A stretch of DNA of 52,334 nucleotides from JAICWP01 sp035252015 (GCA_035252015.1 DATFDP010000097.1:1-52334), one strand, 5' to 3'. Positions 41,878 to 51,265 are shown, counted from the first letter of the stretch. A program made the numbers and translations. The notes: generated by a model from the sequence alone, not told the origin.

Positions 41878-42663
41878 TTGTCCACCGTGACCCAAGCCGC
41901 ATCGCAAGCCGACGCCTCGCGCGCCGCGCCTGAATTGATCCGCGTAGAAGATGTGCACAAGTACTACGAGCTAGGCGAAACCCGCGTTCACGCTTTGCGG
42001 GGAGTGAGTGTGGCCATCAGCCGGGGCGAGTTTGTGGCCATCATGGGCGCCAGCGGCAGCGGAAAATCCACCTTCATGAACCTGCTGGGCTGCCTGGATC
42101 GGCCATCGAGCGGCCGCTATCTGCTGGAGGGCACAGACGTTTCGCAACTCGATAAGAAAGCTCTGGCCGCCATCCGCAATCGCAAGCTGGGCTTCGTATT
42201 TCAAGGATTCAACCTGCTTTCGCGCACGACCGCTCTGGAAAACGTTGAGCTGCCTACGCTCTACGCTCAGCTCAATAAGGAGGAGCGGCTGCAGCGGGCG
42301 CGGGAGGCGCTGCGAGCGGTGGGCCTGGAAGACCGCATGGACCACTTTCCTTCCCAGCTTTCGGGCGGGCAGCAGCAGCGGGTGGCTATCGCCCGCGCCC
42401 TGGTGAACCGGCCTTCCATTCTGCTGGCGGATGAGCCGACGGGCAACCTGGACAGCCGAACTTCGGTGGAAATCATGGATGTGTTTCAGGAGTTGAACGA
42501 CCATGGGCTCACCATCGTGCTGGTCACGCACGAGCCGGACATCTCGCGTTTCGCCAGGCGCACGCTGCTCTTCCGCGACGGCAGGATCCGCCGCGATGAA
42601 GCGGTGGGGAATCGGCCGCGAGCCGCCGAAGTACTGAAGGCGATGCCCAAAGTCGAGGACTGA
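41878..42663 (+). CDS. macB: MacB-type ABC transporter ATPase
   Basis: A 261-aa nucleotide-binding protein: Walker A GASGSGKST, signature LSGGQQQRVAIARAL, Walker B LLADEPTGNLD and switch VTHEPD. This is the lolD/macB-type ATPase (LSGGQQQR, ADEPTGNLD). The start TTG at 41878 or GTG at 41887 both lack a Shine-Dalgarno; the heptamer and REP-like repeats separate it from macA. It works with the MacB-like permease encoded 7 nt downstream. Confidence 0.9.
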   Translation: MSTVTQAASQADASRAAPELIRVEDVHKYYELGETRVHALRGVSVAISRGEFVAIMGASGSGKSTFMNLLGCLDRPSSGRYLLEGTDVSQLDKKALAAIRNRKLGFVFQGFNLLSRTTALENVELPTLYAQLNKEERLQRAREALRAVGLEDRMDHFPSQLSGGQQQRVAIARALVNRPSILLADEPTGNLDSRTSVEIMDVFQELNDHGLTIVLVTHEPDISRFARRTLLFRDGRIRRDEAVGNRPRAAEVLKAMPKVED

Positions 42664-42670
42664 AGCCGCC

Positions 42671-43891
42671 ATGGATCTGCTCTCCATTTTGCGCATCGCC
42701 TGGCGGGCGCTCGCGCGCAACAAACTGCGCTCCGGACTGACCATGCTGGGGGTGATTATCGGTGTGGGCGCAGTTATCGCCATGGTGGGGGTGGGGCAGG
42801 GAGCCAGCCAGGCGGTGCAGGAGCAGATTGCGGCCATGGGCTCCAACGTGGTGTTCGTGGCCAGTGGGACGGTGAACCGCGGCGGGCTGCGTCTGGGCTG
42901 GGGACAGACCAAGAGCCTGCTTTACGACGACATGCGCGCCATTGTGCGTGAGTGTCCGGCAGTTCGCTCTGCGGCCCCGGGCGCCATGACCACGGCGCAG
43001 ATTGTTTTTGGCAATGACAACTGGTTCACCAATGTGCAAGGCACCGAGCCACAATACTTTGAAATCCGCGATTGGAGTTTCGCGGAAGGTGCCCCCTTTA
43101 CTCAGATCGACGTGGACGCCGCCGCCAACCTGGCAATCATCGGCAACACCGTGCGGCAGAACCTTTTTGGCGCCACCGAGCCCGTAGGGCAGGTTATTCG
43201 GATAAAGGACTTGCCTTTTCGCGTGGTGGGCGTGCTCAACGCCAAGGGCGAGTCGGCGCACATGGGTCAGGACCAGGACGACGTCATCTTTGTGCCCATT
43301 ACGACGCTACAAAAGAAACTGACAGGCGACACTTGGCTGCGGTTCATCATGGTCTCGGCAGTGAGCCGGCAGGCCAGCTACGCCGCCCAGCAGGAGATCA
43401 CCGCACTGTTGCGCGACCGGCACCGCATCCGGCCGGGGCAGGATGACGACTTTATGGTGCGCAACCTGGCGGACATCGCGCAACTAGCCGACCAGTCTTC
43501 GCGAGTAATGACCCTGCTGCTGGCTTCCATTGCCAGCGTGTCGTTGATCGTGGGCGGCATCGGGATCATGAACATCATGCTGGTCTCGGTGACGGAGCGC
43601 ACGCGCGAAATCGGCATCCGCATGGCCGTGGGCGCAACCGAGGAGGACGTGCAGCGCCAGTTCCTGATTGAAGCCGTGGTGCTCAGCCTGATGGGAGGCG
43701 CTGCCGGCATTTTGTTCGGAGTGGGCGCCTCTCTGCTGATAACCCGGCTGCTGGGATGGGCGGTGCTGATTTCGCCTATGGCTATCGCCGTGGCCGCGCT
43801 GTTTTCCGCGGCCGTGGGCATCTTTTTTGGCTTCTATCCCGCGCGCAAGGCGGCCCGTCTGGATCCGATCGAGGCGCTGCGGTTCGAGTAG
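42671..43891 (+). CDS. MacB-type ABC permease (FtsX-like)
   Basis: A 406-aa permease with an N-terminal helix (about residues 20-45), a large MacB-type periplasmic domain (about 50-275) and three C-terminal helices with the FtsX signature (LIVGGIGIMNIMLVSVTERTREIGIR, given in part). It forms the efflux pump with the ATPase and MacA. In E. coli the ATPase and permease are fused; here they are separate, as in YknYZ. The export substrate may be a macrolide-like drug, a peptide or a lipid. Confidence 0.88.
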   Translation: MDLLSILRIAWRALARNKLRSGLTMLGVIIGVGAVIAMVGVGQGASQAVQEQIAAMGSNVVFVASGTVNRGGLRLGWGQTKSLLYDDMRAIVRECPAVRSAAPGAMTTAQIVFGNDNWFTNVQGTEPQYFEIRDWSFAEGAPFTQIDVDAAANLAIIGNTVRQNLFGATEPVGQVIRIKDLPFRVVGVLNAKGESAHMGQDQDDVIFVPITTLQKKLTGDTWLRFIMVSAVSRQASYAAQQEITALLRDRHRIRPGQDDDFMVRNLADIAQLADQSSRVMTLLLASIASVSLIVGGIGIMNIMLVSVTERTREIGIRMAVGATEEDVQRQFLIEAVVLSLMGGAAGILFGVGASLLITRLLGWAVLISPMAIAVAALFSAAVGIFFGFYPARKAARLDPIEALRFE

Positions 43892-43916
43892 GCCATGCCG
43901 CAGGCGCCTTCCTGGC

Positions 43917-44519
43917 TTACTGCTGGCTGTTGGAGTTTGTCTCCCCGACCGGCGCTATCTCCTTCGCCATCTGGTCCTGGTGTTTGACGTCGGAAAGAAG
44001 GTTTTCAATGTAATCCTTGACCGCCGAGTTATGGGTGCTCATGGCGGTATCTTCGTAACTTCCGTACTGCCGGTCCAGGTCAGCCGCCATGCGGGCCAGG
44101 AACAAACGGTCCAGTTGAGGTCCGGAATGTTTCTCCAATTGCTCCTTGGCCTTACGGTCGCGACGGCTTAAGTGCAGGGGAAGGGCGAAATGAACGCGGT
44201 GAGCGACCGACAGAAGCTCCTGCTGGGCGCGGCTGCGTTCGGCTACCAGGCTACGGGCAAAATTCTTGGCGGCAGCGCTGAATCCCTTCTGCTCTGCCAG
44301 TTGGCCCAGTTCGATGGCGGCCTGATTCTCTTCAGCTGCATCGCGCAGAAAATTTTTATCCGAGCGACTCAGGCTGGCGTTCTGTGGCCGCGCTCCGGCC
44401 TCGTTGGCCTGGGCCGCCAGGAATTGCGCATTACCCGGCAGAAGGAGCAAGCCGGAGATCAGGAGGGAAGGAAGAGAACGCAGGAGCCATTCCGCACAAT
44501 ACCTGGGACGAACGCGCAT
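43917..44519 (-). CDS. DUF4142-like secreted protein
   Basis: A 200-aa exported protein with a hydrophobic leader (about residues 12-32) and a His-containing helical domain with the DUF4142 pattern: SDKNFLRDAAEENQAAIELGQLA, KNFARSLVAERSRA, and a C-terminal SAVKDYIENLL. Family members are helical, ferritin-like in outline, of unknown function. The start at 44519 lacks a good ribosome-binding site; a longer frame runs into the divergent MarR gene and is rejected. It converges on the MacB permease gene. Confidence 0.72.
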   Translation of the reverse strand: MRVRPRYCAEWLLRSLPSLLISGLLLLPGNAQFLAAQANEAGARPQNASLSRSDKNFLRDAAEENQAAIELGQLAEQKGFSAAAKNFARSLVAERSRAQQELLSVAHRVHFALPLHLSRRDRKAKEQLEKHSGPQLDRLFLARMAADLDRQYGSYEDTAMSTHNSAVKDYIENLLSDVKHQDQMAKEIAPVGETNSNSQQ

Positions 44520-44627
44520 ATTAACTTCAATTACCACATTCCGCTCCTGGTTGCCAAGGCGACCCAATTCTACTGATTTCTCATGAACCGGGCACGGAGA
44601 TGATAGCCGACCCGGCTCACATCCGGC

Positions 44628-44633
44628 TACAAT
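44628..44633 (+). promoter_or_regulatory. Putative -10 box TACAAT for the MarR gene
   Basis: TACAAT lies 23 bp upstream of the TTG start, with no clear -35. It is compatible with autoregulation at the marR-like promoter. Confidence 0.35.
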
Positions 44634-44656
44634 GCCGAGCAGCAGCAGGAGGAACA

Positions 44657-45070
44657 TTGGCAAACCTGTCGGCAAACGAATACCTTGCCCTGGCTGAGTT
44701 TCGCCATCAGCTCGAACGCTTTCTGCAGCGCCGGCGCCGAGCCGCCCGCCAGGCCGGATTGCAGCCAAAACAATATCAGCTCATGCTGGCGGTGAAGGGC
44801 ATGCCGAAGGGACAACGGCCCACCGTGGGCGAAGTTGCCGAGCGGCTGCAGATCCAGAACCACAGCGTAGTAGAACTGGTGGACCGCCTCGAAAAGCGCC
44901 ACTACATCGAACGCCAGCGCGACGACGATGATCGCCGCGTAGTGCATTTGAACCTTACCACGGCGGGTGAGGCGGTGCTGCGCAAACTGGTTACCCACAG
45001 CTTAACGGAACTAAGAACCGAAGCTCCCGCTTTGCTGCGCTCGCTGACTGGGGTCCTGCGCAAAAAATGA
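44657..45070 (+). CDS. MarR-family transcriptional regulator
   Basis: A 137-aa winged-helix regulator: PTVGEVAERLQIQNHSVVELVDRLEKRHYIERQ (recognition region, given in part) followed by a DDDRRVVHLNLT wing. The start is the TTG at 44657, with AGGAGG 4 nt upstream; the frame upstream to 44600 lacks this site. It diverges from the DUF4142-like gene, with which it shares a short promoter region, so it may regulate that gene. The ligand is unknown. Confidence 0.85.
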   Translation: MANLSANEYLALAEFRHQLERFLQRRRRAARQAGLQPKQYQLMLAVKGMPKGQRPTVGEVAERLQIQNHSVVELVDRLEKRHYIERQRDDDDRRVVHLNLTTAGEAVLRKLVTHSLTELRTEAPALLRSLTGVLRKK

Positions 45071-45084
45071 TTTCCGGCCGCTGC

Positions 45085-45990
45085 TCAGCGCGCTGAGAGC
45101 GACTTCTCTGCGGCGGCCTTCTCCAGGTCCAGCCGCTTCTTCTTGTCCAGGTAGAAGAGCATGAACAGAACGCCACCCAGGATTAGCAAGGTGAAGGCGC
45201 CGGCGATCTGGAGGACTCTGCCCATAATGGCGGTGTAACGCCCAGAATTGGGGTCGTAGTGCGAGCAAAAGAGAAGCACTTCATCTGCCAGCGAACCGAT
45301 TCTCTCCTGAGATGACTGCACCAAGGCCAGGCGCAAATCCTGCGTCGGGTAATCAATGCCGTAGAAATACTGGGCGACTTTGCCGCTGGGGGTGAGAACC
45401 ACGATGCCGGTCGCGTGCGCATACTGCTGCGTCTGTCTGTCCCAGGCGTAATGGAAACCAACCGCTTGAGTAAGGGCGGTAATTTCAGGCTGCTGACCAG
45501 TCAGAAAGTGCCAGTCTTCGGCAGCCTGGGGCTGTCCGTAGCTGGCGATGTAAATCTGCTTGCTGGCCGCGGCCAGTGCGGGGGTCTCCCGAGGATCGAA
45601 ACTGACCGTCAGCACGTTGAATTGCTGGCCGATGCGGAAGGGAAGCTGGCGGAAAGCATGGGTAGCTCCGGCCAGCACCTGGCTGCACAGCATGGGACAG
45701 CGATAGTAAGCCAGAATCAGCACCACGGGCTTGCGCCCGAAATAGTCGCCCAGTCGCACCGGCTTCCCGCTTTCGTCACGAAAAGCCAAATTGAGCGGAA
45801 GCTGGCTGTCCAGTTTCTGCTCGTAGCGAACGTTTTTGAGGATGGGGGGGAGCTGGCCGGAAGGCGTCCCTGCCGGAGTCCCATCAGACATTGCTTGCGC
45901 CGTGGCCGCCATGACGGGATCAATCAGGGCTGCGCAGATGATTAAGCAAACATAAAGGGAAATTCGCGATAACCACCTGGGGATCACCAT
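45085..45990 (-). CDS. SCO1/SenC-family copper chaperone-like protein
   Basis: A 301-aa exported and C-terminally anchored thioredoxin-fold protein. The CuA-assembly motif Cys98-P-M-L-Cys102 and a distal His192 (YAHATGIVVL) are present, matching the SCO copper site. It has a signal/anchor at residues 10-28 and a C-terminal helix (about 262-285) followed by a basic tail. It probably delivers copper to cytochrome oxidase CuA or acts as a thiol oxidoreductase. No oxidase genes are adjacent. It has AGGAG right before the ATG at 45990. Confidence 0.85.
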   Translation of the reverse strand: MVIPRWLSRISLYVCLIICAALIDPVMAATAQAMSDGTPAGTPSGQLPPILKNVRYEQKLDSQLPLNLAFRDESGKPVRLGDYFGRKPVVLILAYYRCPMLCSQVLAGATHAFRQLPFRIGQQFNVLTVSFDPRETPALAAASKQIYIASYGQPQAAEDWHFLTGQQPEITALTQAVGFHYAWDRQTQQYAHATGIVVLTPSGKVAQYFYGIDYPTQDLRLALVQSSQERIGSLADEVLLFCSHYDPNSGRYTAIMGRVLQIAGAFTLLILGGVLFMLFYLDKKKRLDLEKAAAEKSLSAR

Positions 45991-46070
45991 CACTCCTATG
46001 GGCCGTGCTGACGGCAGAACAGATAGTATAGACCCGTCGCTGAATAGCACGGACAGGCAGGCCCCACAGC

Positions 46071-46105
46071 AAAAAAGAACCCGGAGCGCGAGCCCCGGGT
46101 TCTTT
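46071..46105 (-). terminator. Rho-independent terminator of the secreted-protein gene
   Basis: On the minus strand AAAGAACCCGG...CCGGGTTCTTT forms a stem of about 11 bp, followed by a run of Ts (complement of 46071-46076). It lies 19 bp beyond the stop of the gene at 46124. Confidence 0.85.
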
Positions 46106-46123
46106 GCCCCTGCCCCCTGAAGT

Positions 46124-46558
46124 TCAGTTGCCGCTTGCGGAGGCCAGCACACCGTAGACCACCGCGACCTGAGGACTCACACCCGCCTTGGCCAGTTGGC
46201 GCTCACGAGGATGAACTGACAGGGTGCGGAGGCAGTCATCGGCACTCGTCCAGATTTCCGCCAGGAAATATTCGTCGCCATAGCGATGGAAAACCAGCTT
46301 CGGAGTGCTAATTTTGTCGCGCCATTCGTTGGTGTTCGGCGTCATCAACTCAACGCCACGCCGGCCGTTTGACAGCAGTATCGTTTGCCCGAAACCAGTC
46401 CTGGAAATGTTGTACTCACCTGCGGGAAGTACACCGTATCCGGCGCTGAAACTGAAGGGTACATCGGCCTTCATCAGGGCCTGGGCATGGCTGGGTGTGG
46501 CGGCCAGGGTCACGAAAGCAACGCATGCCACCAAAGCGATAATCGCGTAGTTTTTCAT
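46124..46558 (-). CDS. Small secreted protein, acidobacterial type
   Basis: A 144-aa exported protein with a signal peptide (to about residue 24, SHAQA). The mature part starts with MKADVPFSFSAGYGVLPAGEY, followed by KLVFHRYGDEYFLAEIW and a tail with RTLSVHPRERQ. The F.F.....LPAGEY...KLVF.RYG..YFL.EIW pattern is a secreted family I associate with Acidobacteriota; its function is unknown. It has GAGGAG 8 nt before the start and its own terminator, so it is monocistronic. It diverges from the FHA-type activator. Confidence 0.75.
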   Translation of the reverse strand: MKNYAIIALVACVAFVTLAATPSHAQALMKADVPFSFSAGYGVLPAGEYNISRTGFGQTILLSNGRRGVELMTPNTNEWRDKISTPKLVFHRYGDEYFLAEIWTSADDCLRTLSVHPRERQLAKAGVSPQVAVVYGVLASASGN

Positions 46559-46881
46559 TGTGGGTCTCCTCTCCATATCTCTTTATTGGCCGCCTCGCGA
46601 CCGCCCATGCAGAGTGCATCCCAGGGGCCAAAGGATCGGTACCCCAAGTCAATTTTCGAAAAGCGTGAGAACCACTTTGCTTTCAACGAGATTTGATCTG
46701 CGTACGTGGCAGAGGAGCGCGCTCGCCTGGTCTTTACTCGCGCCAAAGCTATCCGGTCCGATAGTCATCTATCCGATCCGATAGCGAGGAAGCCGGGATT
46801 TCTGGAACGGGAAATTGAACACAGCACTGCAGCGGCGCGACGGTTCTGGAGCTATGCTAGGCAGAGCAGAGGGGAGGGAAC
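46559..46881. other. Intergenic region between divergent genes
   Basis: This 323-bp region holds the Shine-Dalgarno of the small secreted protein, the operator pair at 46749-46784 and GGGAGGG before the FHA-activator start at 46882. I see no RNA gene or coding sequence, and no clear sigma-54 -24/-12 pair. Confidence 0.5.
46749..46784. promoter_or_regulatory. Tandem operator-like palindromes
   Basis: Two 16-bp near-palindromes, CTATCCGGTCCGATAG (46749-46764) and CTATCCGATCCGATAG (46769-46784), identical except at one base, with centres 20 bp apart (about two helical turns). They lie about 100-130 bp upstream of the activator start and about 190-225 bp from the secreted-protein start. Confidence 0.7.
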
Positions 46882-48813
46882 ATGTCCCCGGCCCTAATCG
46901 CGATTGCTGGCCCCCTGAATGGGACCACCGTGGAATTAGACGCGGCTGAGGTAAGCATTGGACGCGACGCCGGCAACCAGGTTTGCGTGCAAAGCGCCTG
47001 GGTGTCCCGCCATCACTGTGCACTTCGCCGCGAAGGCAACAACACCGTGGTACAGGACCTGGAGAGCCGTAACGGCACCTTCGTCAATGGAATTCCGGTG
47101 AGCCGGCAGGAACTGAAACACGGCGACCTGCTGACAGTGGGCGACTGCTCGTTTCGTTTTGTGAGCCAGGCTGAGGCGCCGACTACGCAATCGGCGGCAA
47201 TTGAATTGGAGGAAACCACTACGGTGTTGCTGGCCCCATTTTGGTTGCCACCGGATGAGGCTTCCTACGCGCAGCCCAAAGTTCCGCCGGCAGCGGTCGC
47301 CAATGCGCGAACGGTGCGCGACCTGGACGCCCTGCTGACCATGGCCGGCAAGACCGCTTTGGTCGAAGACTCCGAATCGCTGTATTGGCAGCTGTTGGGC
47401 ATGGCCTTTGAGGTGATTCCTGCGGAACGCGGCGCGATCCTGCTGACCGGGAACAACGCGGAAGAGCTCTCGCCCGCCTTCGCCTGGGACCGCGCCCTGG
47501 GTCCTGACCGGCCGGTGCGGGTGAGCCGCACCGTGGTGCGCCAGGTGCTGGAGCGAAGGTCGGCGGTGATGGTTAACGACGTGGCCGGGGACTTCGAGCT
47601 GCAAGATGCTCAGAGTTTGCGGGTGGAGGGCGTGCGCTCGCTACTTTGTGCGCCGTTGCTGGCCGGCGAGCGCGTACTGGGCGCGATTTATCTGGACTGC
47701 AGCCAAAGCGGGGCGCGCTTTGACGAGCAGCACCTGCAAATGTTGACCGCGGTGGCCGGTCTGGCGGCACTGGCCTCGCAGCGGGTGTGGCGGCTGGAGT
47801 CCCTCAAAAATGAGAACCAGCGCCTGCGGGCCGATCTGAAGCTCGACCACAGCCTCGTGGGTGAGAGTGCCGCTCTGCGCCGGGCGTTGGAGCGCATTGC
47901 CAAAATCGCCCCTTCGGACTCCACCGTGCTCTTGTGCGGCGAAAGCGGGACGGGCAAGGAACTGGCGGCGCGCGCGCTGCACAGCTCCAGCCCAAGGGCT
48001 CAGAATCCGTTTGTGGCCATCAATTGCGCCGCCATCCCGGAGCCCTTGCTGGAAAGCGAATTGTTCGGCTACGAGAAAGGCGCATTTACGGGCGCCGCCG
48101 GGCAGAAAAAGGGGCAATTTGAGGTGGCCAATGGCGGTTCCATTTTCCTGGACGAAATTGGAGAGCTGGCGCCGGCGCTGCAGGCCAAGCTGCTGCGCGT
48201 GCTGCAGCAGCGCGAGTTCGTGCGTCTGGGCGGAACTCAGCCCATCAAGGTTGATGTTCGCCTGATCGCGGCCACTAACCAGGATCTGCGCGCGGCCGCG
48301 GACGAAAGCCGCTTCCGCAAAGACCTGTTCTTCCGCCTGAACGTGGTGGCGATCACTATGCCGTCCTTGCGCGAGCGCGGTCAGGACATTCCCCTGCTGG
48401 CGAATTATTTTCTTTCCCGTTACAGCCAGCGCTGCAAGCGGCGGGTGAGGGGAATCTCGCCGCAGGCCATGGAGTGCCTCCGGCGCTACGACTGGCCGGG
48501 CAATGTGCGGGAATTGGAAAATGCAATTGAGCACGCTGTGCTGCTGGGCGGGGATGACGTGGTCATGCCCGAGGACTTGCCGGAAGTGATTGCCGAAGGC
48601 CAGGCTGGCGATTCAGCGCAGGGCAGCGGCTATCACGCTGCCATCAGCGAACTTAAGAAGAAGCTTATTGTGCAGGCCTTCCAGCAGGCTGGGGGGAGCT
48701 ACACCGAGGCCGCGCGCCTGCTAGGAGTGCATCCCAACTACCTCCATCGGCTGATCCGCAATTTGAATCTCAAGGCTGCCCTGCGCGCCGCAGGAGAAAG
48801 GTCCGCCGACTAA
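46882..48813 (+). CDS. FHA-GAF-AAA+ sigma-54-dependent activator
   Basis: A 643-aa regulator. Residues about 10-95 are an FHA domain (VSIGRDAGNQVCV, WVSRHHCALRR, SRNGTFVNG) that would bind phospho-threonine. About 150-310 is a GAF-like domain. The AAA+ domain has Walker A GESGTGKE (353-360), GAFTGA (400-405), FLDEIGE (Asp424-Glu425) and a Fis-type helix-turn-helix at about 600-635. FHA activators usually respond to Ser/Thr kinases. GGGAGGG precedes the ATG. The paired operators upstream suggest autoregulation or control by another factor. Confidence 0.9.
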   Translation: MSPALIAIAGPLNGTTVELDAAEVSIGRDAGNQVCVQSAWVSRHHCALRREGNNTVVQDLESRNGTFVNGIPVSRQELKHGDLLTVGDCSFRFVSQAEAPTTQSAAIELEETTTVLLAPFWLPPDEASYAQPKVPPAAVANARTVRDLDALLTMAGKTALVEDSESLYWQLLGMAFEVIPAERGAILLTGNNAEELSPAFAWDRALGPDRPVRVSRTVVRQVLERRSAVMVNDVAGDFELQDAQSLRVEGVRSLLCAPLLAGERVLGAIYLDCSQSGARFDEQHLQMLTAVAGLAALASQRVWRLESLKNENQRLRADLKLDHSLVGESAALRRALERIAKIAPSDSTVLLCGESGTGKELAARALHSSSPRAQNPFVAINCAAIPEPLLESELFGYEKGAFTGAAGQKKGQFEVANGGSIFLDEIGELAPALQAKLLRVLQQREFVRLGGTQPIKVDVRLIAATNQDLRAAADESRFRKDLFFRLNVVAITMPSLRERGQDIPLLANYFLSRYSQRCKRRVRGISPQAMECLRRYDWPGNVRELENAIEHAVLLGGDDVVMPEDLPEVIAEGQAGDSAQGSGYHAAISELKKKLIVQAFQQAGGSYTEAARLLGVHPNYLHRLIRNLNLKAALRAAGERSAD

Positions 48814-48878
48814 AGGTCGAAAGTTTTCTCGCGGGCTCCGGGTAGTGCTTACGTTCGAACGGAACTTTTGAACGAGCA

Positions 48879-48968
48879 TGGCGGAGAGAGAGGGATTCGA
48901 ACCCCCGATACGGTTCCCCGTATACACGCTTTCGAGGCGTGCGGTTTCAACCACTCACCCATCTCTCC
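48879..48968 (-). tRNA. tRNA-Ser(CGA)
   Basis: On the minus strand the sequence starts GGAGAGATGGGTGAGTGG. The anticodon loop CTCGAAA gives anticodon CGA, reading UCG. It has a long variable arm (TACGG..CCGTA) and the T-arm GGGTTCGAATCCC. The acceptor stem GGAGAGA/TCTCTCC is followed by discriminator G and an encoded CCA (48879-48881). All features fit a serine tRNA. Confidence 0.95.
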
Positions 48969-49135
48969 GCGTCACGGCTCACTGGAGTGGTTCAGCGGGC
49001 CGACTCCGGTTATGATCGCAAGCTTTCGGTGGGCCTGCTCTGTCATTCTAAATGAGGCGAGGTTCGCCGAAAACGTGAGCCGGTCCTTTCGGTCGGAGAG
49101 CGGTCCTGCCTGTGCTATTGCGGCTGAAACTTTGC

Positions 49136-51265
49136 CTATTTGCTCTGGTTAGCGCGGAAAATCACATAGGCGCGAATCGCGGCGGCGTCCTGCCTGCTCA
49201 ACTCTCGGGCGAACGAGACCATGCCCTGCGACTGCAGCATTCCACCGCGCACAATGTCGAACCACTGATCGTTGCGCAGGGTACTGGAGTAGCGCAGATC
49301 AGGGACCAGTCCGCCGCTGACCGCCACGTCGCCATGGCAGGTGGAGCAGTACTTCTGAAACAGGTGTTCGCCTTGATGGATGACAGGGGTGCTGGCGGTT
49401 GAAGGCGGCGGCTTCAGCCGGGGCGGCTTTACATCCGGCAGGGGAGGCAGTTTGCCCTTCCCATCCAGTTTGAACACCAGCATGCGGCTTACGTTGCGCA
49501 CGCGCCCGGACTTGAATGAGACCTCGCCTGTCGCCATGGGAAACACCCCGCCCCAGCCCGCCAGCACTGCGACGTACTGCTCGCCATTGACTTCATAGGT
49601 GACGGGCCCGGCCATGATGCCGGTTTGCGCCGGAAACGACCACAGCTTCTGGCCATTATCAGCGCGGTAGGCTTCGAAATTGCCCCCGGCAGTGCCTTCA
49701 AAAACCAGGTTGCCGGCCGTGACGAGAGTGCCTCCATTCCAGGGCCCAGGCCGCTCCACTGCCCAGGCCGATTTCTGGCGCACCGGATCCCAGGCCAGGA
49801 GCTTGCCTTTCACGCTGGCGAGAATGGCCTGTTTGATTTTTGGATCCTGGGGCATACCGGCGGCGACCATATCGAGACCAAAATTACCGGCCAGCTGGCT
49901 CATAGCAAAGTGGTCTGGGGACTTGTACTCGAACCCGCTCTCGTTGACCGGAATGTAAACCAGGCCGGTTAGCGGGCTGTAGGACGTCGGCTGCCAACTG
50001 TGCGCGCCCAGCGGTCCGGGCACCAGCGGCGGCTGAGCGCCGGGATAGCGGGCATTTGAGGTTTCCAGCGGGCGCCCGCTCTTCATGTCCACGCCGGTCG
50101 CCCAGTTGATGTAGGTAAATGGCTGAGCCGAAATCAGGGCGCCGGTTGCGCGGTCCAGAACATAGAAAATACCGTTCTTGGCCGCTTGCATGAGCACCTT
50201 GCGCGGGCGACCGTTCACCGTTAAGTCCGCCAGAATCAGCTGCTGGCAGGCATCGTAGTCCCAGACATCGCCGGGCGTTTCCTGGTAGTGCCACACATAG
50301 CGGCCGGTCCCCGGCTTGAGCGCGACAATGGAGGCTAGAAAAAGATTGTCACCTCCCCCAGGGCTGCGGATGCGCCGGTTCCAGGGCACGCCATTGCCCA
50401 CGCCGATATAAAGAAGGTCAAGTTCCGGATCGTAAACAATGGAGTCCCAAACCGTGCCTCCGCCGCCATACTTCCACCACTGGCCGGTCCAGGTTTTGGC
50501 GGCCTGCGCCAGAATGGGCTGTTCGAAAGGCTTGGAGGGATTGCCGGGCACGGTGTAGAAGCGCCAGGCCAGTTTGCCGGTTTCGGTATCGTAAGCGGAG
50601 ACGTAGCCGCGGGCGTCCATTTCCGCGCCGCCATTGCCGATGATGACCCTGCCCTTAACCACGCGTGGCGCACCGGTGATGGTGTAGCGGCGGGCGGGAT
50701 CAATGGTCAGCTTCTGCCACACGGGCTTGCCGGTAGCGGCATCGAGTGCGACCAAGCGGCCGTCGAGCGTGCCCACAAAAACTTTGCCCCGCCACACGGC
50801 CACACCGCGGTTCACCACGTCGCAGCAGGCATTCACCGCCCATTGCGGCGGTACCTTGGGATCGTAGGACCAGAGCAGCTTGCCGCTGGCGGCATCGAGG
50901 GCCACCACCTTGCTCCATGCCGTGCTGAAGTACATGACGCCGTCCACCACCAAGGGCGTGGCTTCCTGACCGCGGTGCGTGTCCAGGTCGAAATACCAGG
51001 CGAGGCCGAGGCGAGCCGCATTCTGATTATTGATCTGGTTAAGCGGGCTGAAGCGCTGCTCGTTGTAAGTGCGGCCGTAAGTGAGCCAGTTTTGTGGCTC
51101 CTTATCCGCGTCCAGGAGGCGGGAGGTGTTGACCCCAGCGGCGCCTCTGGCGTTTTCACGTTGCGCTGGTTTAGCGGCGAGTGAGCATCCCAGCCATGCT
51201 GAAATGGCAAGGACTGGCAGCCAACATCGTCCTTCCGCGCGCAGATGTGTTCTGTGCCGCATCAT
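49136..51265 (-). CDS. PQQ-dependent quinohemoprotein alcohol dehydrogenase
   Basis: A 709-aa periplasmic dehydrogenase: an N-terminal leader (hydrophobic residues 14-30), then an eight-bladed propeller with tryptophan-docking motifs. The vicinal Cys pair is at 147-148 (ACCDVVNRG), and YQETPGDVWDYD contains the catalytic Asp region. The C-terminal haem c site is CSTCH (640-644), with a Met ligand in GGMLQSQGM. The fused cytochrome marks a type II quinohemoprotein, oxidising alcohols and passing electrons to the respiratory chain. The ~44-bp gap to the cupin gene suggests a bidirectional promoter. PQQ synthesis genes are not in the window. Confidence 0.9.
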   Translation of the reverse strand: MMRHRTHLRAEGRCWLPVLAISAWLGCSLAAKPAQRENARGAAGVNTSRLLDADKEPQNWLTYGRTYNEQRFSPLNQINNQNAARLGLAWYFDLDTHRGQEATPLVVDGVMYFSTAWSKVVALDAASGKLLWSYDPKVPPQWAVNACCDVVNRGVAVWRGKVFVGTLDGRLVALDAATGKPVWQKLTIDPARRYTITGAPRVVKGRVIIGNGGAEMDARGYVSAYDTETGKLAWRFYTVPGNPSKPFEQPILAQAAKTWTGQWWKYGGGGTVWDSIVYDPELDLLYIGVGNGVPWNRRIRSPGGGDNLFLASIVALKPGTGRYVWHYQETPGDVWDYDACQQLILADLTVNGRPRKVLMQAAKNGIFYVLDRATGALISAQPFTYINWATGVDMKSGRPLETSNARYPGAQPPLVPGPLGAHSWQPTSYSPLTGLVYIPVNESGFEYKSPDHFAMSQLAGNFGLDMVAAGMPQDPKIKQAILASVKGKLLAWDPVRQKSAWAVERPGPWNGGTLVTAGNLVFEGTAGGNFEAYRADNGQKLWSFPAQTGIMAGPVTYEVNGEQYVAVLAGWGGVFPMATGEVSFKSGRVRNVSRMLVFKLDGKGKLPPLPDVKPPRLKPPPSTASTPVIHQGEHLFQKYCSTCHGDVAVSGGLVPDLRYSSTLRNDQWFDIVRGGMLQSQGMVSFARELSRQDAAAIRAYVIFRANQSK

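Noticed and set aside
48814..49135. Other RNA genes or small proteins around the tRNA
   Set aside because: Apart from tRNA-Ser I see only short noncoding sequence and shadow frames here.
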